DNA of 30,335 bases from Chara braunii. Taxonomy: Eukaryota; Streptophyta; Charophyceae; Charales; Characeae. The notes below the pieces were generated by a model, which ran no database searches, had not been told where the DNA came from, and saw only the letters and a program-made list of their open reading frames with translations. This document shows positions 29,165 to 30,335 of the stretch, in pieces; within the stretch, counting starts at the first letter, position 1, and each line of letters opens with the position of its first letter. The position numbers and the translations under genes were made by a program. The DNA lies in contig BFEA01000325.1 of NCBI GenBank assembly GCA_003427395.1, forward strand, positions 539,073 through 569,407, in the 5' to 3' direction.

Positions 29165-29267
29165 AGGTTGGGTTTTCATCATCAGAAAAATAGTGTACAT
29201 ATGACGCATGGCAAGTTAAGAGGATGATGCCAAAGTCATTGCTCCGATCTCTTTCATCTAGAACAAT

Positions 29268-29279
29268 GATATGCAATCC
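29268..29279. other. Target site duplication of U6 copy, left
   Basis: GATATGCAATCC, identical to 29398-29409 directly after the A tail. Confidence 0.93.
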
Positions 29280-29280
29280 C

Positions 29281-29397
29281 GTCCTTCGGCACATCCGTTA
29301 AAATTGGAAGCATACAGAGAAGATTAGCATGGCCCCTGGACAAGGGCGATACGCCTAAATCGAGAAATGGTTCAAAGTTTTGAAAGAAAAAAAAAAA
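29281..29397 (+). pseudogene. U6 snRNA retropseudogene
   Basis: Positions 29281-29381 follow U6 snRNA from end to end: GTCCTTCGGC (5' stem-loop), ACATCCGTTAAAATTGGAA, the ACAGAGA box (29314-29320), AGATTAGCATGGCCCCTG (catalytic AGC region), AAATCGAGAAATGG and a terminal TTTT. U6 is the catalytic core RNA of the spliceosome. Differences from the usual sequence include a lost C and mismatches in the 5' stem, GC for CG before ATACAGAGA, and several changes in the internal stem-loop (GGACAAGGGCGATACGCC). The copy is followed by GAAAG and an A run, then by a perfect 12-bp repeat of the sequence before it. The plant pol III upstream element and TATA box are absent. I infer LINE-mediated insertion of U6 RNA, not a working gene. 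Confidence 0.93.
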
Positions 29398-29409
29398 GAT
29401 ATGCAATCC
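29398..29409. other. Target site duplication of U6 copy, right
   Basis: GATATGCAATCC immediately after the A tail, identical to 29268-29279. Confidence 0.93.
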
Positions 29410-29657
29410 TGATACACAACTGAACGGAGACAAGCCAGAATATACCTTCATGGAAGTTTTTAAGTTTCAACCAAATTATGCACCCTTCAGATCATTTGAT
29501 ACTCAAGGGGGCCTTAGAAATTACCAGTGAACTTTCCAAAGCGATTCTTACAAGGTTTCGAGAAGTGGAGTGCAATCCAAAACCTTGTCTATATGATGAC
29601 GGAAGGCTCTAATCCATCTGCTCTGTTCTTCTGGGCTTTGTACTGCCATCTGCAAGA

Positions 29658-29734
29658 CAAGAGAGAGAAGGAGAGATGGAGGAAGAGAGAGGAAGAGGGA
29701 GGGGGTGAGGGAGGGAGGGAGGTGGGGGAGCAGG
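29658..29734. repeat. Purine-rich tract with G runs
   Basis: GA-only sequence passing into GGGAGGGGG, GAGGGAGGGAGGGAGG and TGGGGG. It fits a G-quadruplex pattern on the plus strand. Confidence 0.8.
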
Positions 29735-30266
29735 GAAGTCATGAGGGATCACAAAAGGTGTTCATAACGAGAGAGAAGCTACAAATATGTTAAGATATAA
29801 TCAAAGTCGCATGAAACAAAAAGGGAGCTGCCAAATCACACTAGCAGTATATGCTATACACCCACTGCCAATCACCTCTGGCATCATATACCACACCATG
29901 CCCGGTAACAAGGGAATAGTTTTGCTGAAGCAGGAGAGACCGGTACAAGTATAGCAGTCACCACCAGATTAATTTGCGGCAATGATAGAGATTATTCTTC
30001 CAGTACAACAGTGAAGCCATCAATGACAATGGTGACCCCTATGAGCACCTTCCCATCCATTAGCTGTGAAACCATCTACTACTGACGGAAGTAAAGCAAT
30101 AACAAGCCAAAGAACAGTGGGGTAGACCCCTCCAACGCTAGGAAATTTTCCATACTTCCTGTTGTCATGGCCTCGCCCATGGCAAAATGGACATTTTCAT
30201 GATGATTTTCCTTTCTTTTCCCTGCTTTCCAAATAACCTTTTTGTGCATATTGATGGAGAGGCAGG

Positions 30267-30268
<2 letters not shown>
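29735..30268. other. No recognisable gene
   Basis: AT-richer unique sequence with no coding, RNA or repeat signal I can name. Confidence 0.5.

Positions 30269-30335
<67 letters not shown>
30269..30335. repeat. (CT)n microsatellite at window edge
   Basis: Uninterrupted CT array from GGAGCT to the last base. True length unknown. Confidence 0.98.

Overview
The window looks like nuclear, transposon-rich DNA from a streptophyte (plant or charophyte alga). The evidence is a Ty3/gypsy chromovirus-type LTR element with a primer binding site one base away from the usual plant initiator-tRNA-Met site, an L1-type LINE with the C-terminal CCHC finger common in plant LINEs, spliceosomal snRNA-derived sequences, and long TC/AC microsatellites. 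The gag wording resembles Ty3 polyproteins I associate with charophytes such as Chara; this is recollection, not a search. I find no intact host protein gene, tRNA, rRNA, CRISPR array or operon. Most long open frames here are chance frames in GC- or repeat-rich DNA.

Layout. Positions 1-86 are a TC microsatellite and 30269-30335 end in the same repeat, so both window ends are probably assembly or repeat limits. Positions 87-8915 hold no recognisable gene. They carry two U2 snRNA-derived fragments with A-rich 3' ends (694-748 on +, 2915-3028 on -), a 165-bp MITE-like element with 56-bp terminal inverted repeats (3182-3346), a two-copy dispersed repeat (3941-4121 and 6765-6958), a C6G array, a CCGGA-rich cluster and several short tandem repeats. 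Positions 9180-10230 and 12811-13275 are decayed minus-strand Ty3/gypsy fragments.

Positions 13590-26238 are one nested structure that takes up over 40 percent of the window. A Ty3/gypsy element has a 5' LTR at 13590-14513, PBS at 14517-14528, decayed gag-PR-RT-RH-IN-chromodomain at 15756-20500, a polypurine tract and a 3' LTR starting at 20541. It is flanked by the 4-bp repeat CAAC. Its 3' LTR is split by a 4,750-bp 5'-truncated LINE (21443-26192, minus strand) with an 11-bp target site duplication. Both elements are dead: frameshifts, many in-frame stops (mostly TAG), and changed integrase and protease active-site residues.

Positions 26239-30268 hold unidentified low-copy repeats (26543-27080, 27931-28209), microsatellites, and a U6 snRNA retropseudogene (29281-29397) with a 12-bp target site duplication and an A tail.

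How the parts relate: the LINE has the EN and RT domains expected for target-primed reverse transcription. The U6 copy and the short U2 copy carry marks of the same process (A tail, flanking duplication), so LINE activity probably made them in trans. The order of events at the large nest is gypsy first, LINE second.
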